Positions 59,851 through 64,000 of a DNA stretch of 64,000 nt are shown in pieces. A program made the translations under genes and the position numbers. Origin of the DNA: Onchidella celtica. Its lineage: Eukaryota; Mollusca; Gastropoda; Systellommatophora; Onchidiidae. The DNA lies in the NCBI GenBank assembly GCA_963931925.1, contig OZ007569.1, positions 67,978,420 through 68,042,419 of the forward strand. The letters are read 5' to 3'. Below the pieces are notes generated by a model, which ran no database searches, was not told the DNA's origin, and saw only the letters and a program-made list of their open reading frames with translations. The stretch's first letter is position 1. Every line of letters starts with the position of its first letter.

Positions 59851-62800
59851 CGAGCAACGCCCCCTACCTCAACTAGAGTAACTTTAACTTTACTCCACAA
59901 AAGCGAACAGGATGTGACGTTTTGCGTAGGCAGCACAAACCCAGCGCTATGTGGCAGGAAAGGACAGGAAGTCCCCAGCTTAACGTGTCCTACAATGTCA
60001 TGAGAACCTATTATCCAGAATTCCCAGTTTCAGTGGTTTGTTAGGTTATTGAGAATGTGACAGTATATCTCTCGGTCTAGCAAACTCTGACGTTCTGTGA
60101 TTATGTAGGTTTCACGAAGTGAAAACAGTTGGTGGTAATTTAGTTGTTGTTTTTTAAGGATCACGATAAATTTATTCAGTGAGCGGAAAACACCAAAATG
60201 GTGTAAAAACGATGGGGCTATTCATATTAAAAAAATATTCGACAATGATTGCCAGCTTTCTTCATTTAAATCAAAGTTGATTGTTGAGTCAAGTATGGCG
60301 TACAGGACGACCATAGTGATTATCGAAATCATTTCGAAAGAAGAGAAACAAGAGCACACATTAACCGCTTTAGTTTCACCAATTTCAGTTTATTTGGAAA
60401 TAGGGGCAGGATATTATTTTTATATAATGTACACATGGGAAGAATGATAACTTTTTCAGAACTTTAAACCCTGTCTGGTAGGCAGTTGTCAGCCACTGAC
60501 CTCACGTTACGAAGCCATTCTTCTTGATTTTCAAATGGCGGTGTTAAATTTAGGCCTTTAATTTATCACAACAAGGCAATGCCGCGAATGTTTATTGCAA
60601 CTGGCCGGTGGTCCACGGAGAAACAAGGAATTTACCTCCAGTAGTTGAATGTGGAGACTGACCTCATTACGTATCCTCAGGACTGATGCCGACTTTTCAT
60701 CTCGGAGACCTAAATCATCCATTGGCTGAATCTCGAACACGTGATTCTGACTGATATAACAGTTTATCTAACTGTCAGAACTTGCTAAACTGCGCAAGCG
60801 CAAACATTATACATTCCTCCTACGTTGAGAACTTTATTTTATCCGTTGCTGTGCAAAAGTCAGCCTTAAGTCAAGTTACGCTTGTGCAATCGTGAGTCTT
60901 ACTATAATTTAAGCTTGCAGGAGACTATAAAATCTATAAAATAGTGTATAATGATCCTCCATGGTTTACTATATCATTTGTGGTAGTGGAACTTTAGATG
61001 CGTCGTCTTTAATAATGAAAAGCTATAATATTATAATATATCATCATCTTTCCTTGACTTGACCGTGTCGTCTTTGATTCATGCTGTAACTACCATATAA
61101 CCAGTTATCGGTGTCGTCCTGGTTTAAACCAATTCAAATCAACGGCAGTTTATTATTTCAAACTGATTTTACTTCAAAGTAAGCAGCAGGCTGGTAACTT
61201 AGTGCAAACGAGAAAGTAAAGTGTTGTTAATCATGAAGGCGAATTTGCACTCCATATTATTCATTCACTTTGGTTTTATCTAACTGTGAAGATTTTTTTC
61301 TGTGTTTCATGAAATTTAGACGAACTCTGTGAAGTCCGTGTATAATTTATTTTGACAGCAGTGTCGCTATGTCGTCTCCGTCTCTTGAAATATCCTCCAG
61401 TGAAGGCCAGTTTATTATGTCAATATAAACGATTCATGACAGGAACATGCCAAGGTACCACTGATATACGTTTTTAAATGTCTGACAGGACATGAGAAAA
61501 TTCTATTGCCCATATTTTTCTTATGACCGACTGCCATAGATAGAATTTTACGTAGTATCATAACATTGATAACAGCAGTGAGAATAACATGTTGAATCAT
61601 AGATTCATAGCGATTGTTTCACAATAAAAAAGTTTGATTTGCATTTCATCAGTTAATTATGTAAGAAAAAATGGTATTTGCTGTCTTACTGTGAAAAGAA
61701 CTGTAAATACGTCTATTCTTGTTATTTAACAGGCTGTTGCTAACTAAATTTAATGTTCACATACAAAGAAAGTTATTTTTCATTCAAAATGTAAAAAGCT
61801 GCGGAAAATCTGTTAACTGTCGCCAGATACAGATGCAGTAACACTTCAAAGTATTCGTTAACAGGCAACTATTCTTGTTTTACTGGCTTCTCTACTTCTG
61901 CAGTTTTGCAGTGGAATCCTCTGTATTTTCGTTACTGTGTCAGCTATTCCTTTTCAATTCGGCCAACTGTGATATTTACAAAGATGACATTTGTCTGTAC
62001 ACATAAATTATGGTGTCCTTATTGTATTCGTTTATGGTTGATACCATCCGAATTTGTTTTATTTTTGGTTGTGCCGGAAGTTGGCCATTAAATCGTGCAG
62101 AAGAGCGGGTTTAATATCATTATTTTTGCGCTTTTTATTTAGAGAGTTGCACAAAACTTCTTTTCTCCTGCAGGGCCACAAATTCATTCATGACCGTGCT
62201 GGATAAGTAGGCCTGTGATTCACAGAAACAACAAGAATACAGTCAGACATGTTTATCTATGAGAAGGTTCATCTGTACTAATTTCTTCTTGATCTTTTCT
62301 TGAGGCCCCGGAACTGCAAATACTTTGTGGGGATAAAACTGGCATCTTTTTGGGCTTTTTTTGTTATTGTTTTTTTGTTTGCACCAGTGACTGTGGGAAC
62401 ATTTATTTCAATTTAATGCATATATACCAAATTGTGCTGAATAAATGGAAATTAATTTAATTGTTCTATGTTTAATTCGGCGGGTCTCTTCCTGAACTGA
62501 GGAGAAAATTGAAGAAGACTATAGTTGCATTAGATATACATTGGATTCATTATTTAAGAATTATTTTAAAAAGAAAAAAGTTAATGTGATAAGTGATAGC
62601 AGCACAAACGGGATATTTAGAAAAAATGTTTTTTATAAAAGTCCTTGAAGGTAATATCACTGATGCCAATCTATTGTTTTGAGCTTCATAAATGGCTGCA
62701 GCTGCTTGACCCAAGCACAGCTGTATCGTATCGTGATCTCAAGTATCGATGAACTGCAAGGACCATGCCGTTCTTCCTACAACAGGCTATTATTCAGTGC

Positions 62801-64000
62801 AGGATTCATGTTAATTTGTACGCTGGGCAGACATAAATATGGTAGCAGTCGAGAAAGAAAATGCCATTTGCATTTGATAGCCTTGACGATCTCTTGTTGA
62901 AAGCTAGTGGGCTGTCTAGTTCTTCGTTTTTAATGGTTATAATCATAATAATCTGATTCCAGATTGGTTAATCTCTTTCTGAAGGACACTTTAGTTGTTT
63001 AACAAACTGCTTTTTTCTAAATAAGCACTTACAGTCTTTGTACCAAGTCTTTCTAGGACGAAGCGTGGAACCATGAGGAGAGCGCGCTGACAAATTATAC
63101 TGTGGAAAATTAGACTTGCCCAAATGTTGGGGCGGGGGAAGGTGGCGGTGATGGGGTGGGGGCGAATTATCAAGACCTAATGACATCGCTAACGAAGAAC
63201 GGGTCATATGACTTAAGTAATTACACCGTTGAGCTCTCGCTAGAAATAGCTACAATGCCACCCTAGATCGACGTAGGGCTGAAGATAAGAGGGATCAAGA
63301 AAAATCGAAACGATGTGTCCATGTTTCCATCGATCAAGCCGTCCATGTCTAGTGAGATTAAAATCTTTTATAACCGTAATATTTTTTTAGCAGAACATAC
63401 AGAGCAACGGAAATTGGATAATGTGCGAAGAAAAAAGACAGGAAAGAACTGGAAGGCACGCAATGCCATGCAGAGAAACATTTAGTGGGGTCAGGTGCCA
63501 AATTGGGTGTGCTACATCTTGTAAATGTTATTGATCACACATTCTGAAATAAAAGGTGAAAAGGTTTAAGAACCAGGATGTTGAATGAATACACAAACAA
63601 AAGGAGGTGATGGGGCAGGGAGAAATTAAAAGAACAATAATCAGAGCGAAAAGAGATGAGTAATGCACATGCATTACATGGTAATGATGATGTAAGGTTT
63701 GCCAGCTCCCCACTCTAACCCTCCTGACCCTCTCTATCCCCACCCTCACCCCACCCACCCCATCGCAATGGCCAGTTCATGCCTTGCATAAGCTGTTAGT
63801 TCCACACGAGTAGGTAGAACCCCAAGCCTTTCCAGTCTGTCAGTTTCTTTAGAATTCAAGTTTAACGGATTGTTCCAATACGTGGACAGAAATACCATAA
63901 TGGTGCCAGCAGACAGGAATGAATATTTAGTTTGATTTTAAACGCCTTTCTTTTTATTTATGTATGTATTTTCTTTGTCCCGATCTTTTCACCCTCAACT
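59851..64000. other. Non-coding, nothing recognised
   Basis: AT-rich sequence. The short frames (60740-60558, 61600-61415, 61906-62091, 62679-62900, 63758-63528) show no domain. A C-rich stretch at about 63720-63765 (CCCACCC units) is low complexity. Confidence 0.4.

Noticed and set aside
1..64000. CRISPR arrays, rRNA and bacterial-type operons
   Set aside because: None is present. Tandem arrays in the window are micro- and minisatellites without unique spacers, and the sequence is eukaryotic.

Overview
The window is animal nuclear DNA, most likely from a mollusc and probably a gastropod. It is AT-rich, gene-poor and full of microsatellites and degenerate transposons. It carries intron-split globin coding sequence, tRNA-derived SINEs whose central block looks like those of gastropod genomes, a Rex1/CR1-type LINE tail and a Ty3-type LTR retrotransposon. 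Nothing bacterial is present: no operons, no ribosome binding sites, no long uninterrupted host reading frames. The gastropod assignment rests on recalled repeat flavour and was not searched.

The host coding content I can support is two globin exons on the + strand. The first (10491-10723) starts in a strong initiation context with MGCEES, a dual acylation (myristoyl/palmitoyl) signal as in globin X. It runs through the A and B helices and ends at the classical phase-2 B12.2 splice donor (AG|GTAAGT). The second (34003-34151) encodes the same A-B helix region of a different globin, ends at the same phase-2 position (AG|GTAAAT), and has its 5' side cut by a 200-bp assembly gap (33801-34000). 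The downstream exons (E helix, F helix with the haem histidine, G-H) were not found. The locus is therefore either a tandem pair of globin genes with long introns or one multidomain gene.

The 23 kb between the exons is largely transposon territory. It holds a solo LTR (12169-13475, TSD CTATG, with an expanded 39-bp tandem repeat), tRNA-derived SINE pieces at about 17.4, 18.7, 18.8 and 29.7-30.3 kb, and a complete 7,011-bp LTR retrotransposon on the - strand (20020-27030, TSD TGGGG). That element has two 1,109-bp LTRs that look identical, a tRNA-Pro primer-binding site and a polypurine tract. Its pol order is protease, integrase, reverse transcriptase, RNase H, which is the unusual Gmr1-like order within Ty3 elements. 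It is internally deleted (integrase core and N-terminal RT are missing) and gag has one amber codon, so it was probably mobilised recently in trans.

Left flank (1-10.4 kb): a palindromic MITE-like element (about 1218-1487), GA repeats, an inverted/direct 30-bp motif cluster (5877-6078) and the 3' end of a Rex1-like LINE (6074-6690, - strand).

Right flank (34.2-64 kb): no recognisable host exon. It has a cluster of palindromic CAAGGTATGCCTTG motifs (36.86-37.18 kb), a clean TIR element with a 6-bp flanking repeat (42704-43070), a large GACA/GATA microsatellite (44.3-44.7 kb), a 61-bp minisatellite (46.08-46.38 kb), G-tracts near 57.3 and 57.7 kb, and a non-autonomous Helitron (59072-59810) apparently nested in an older inverted-repeat element (58737-59850).
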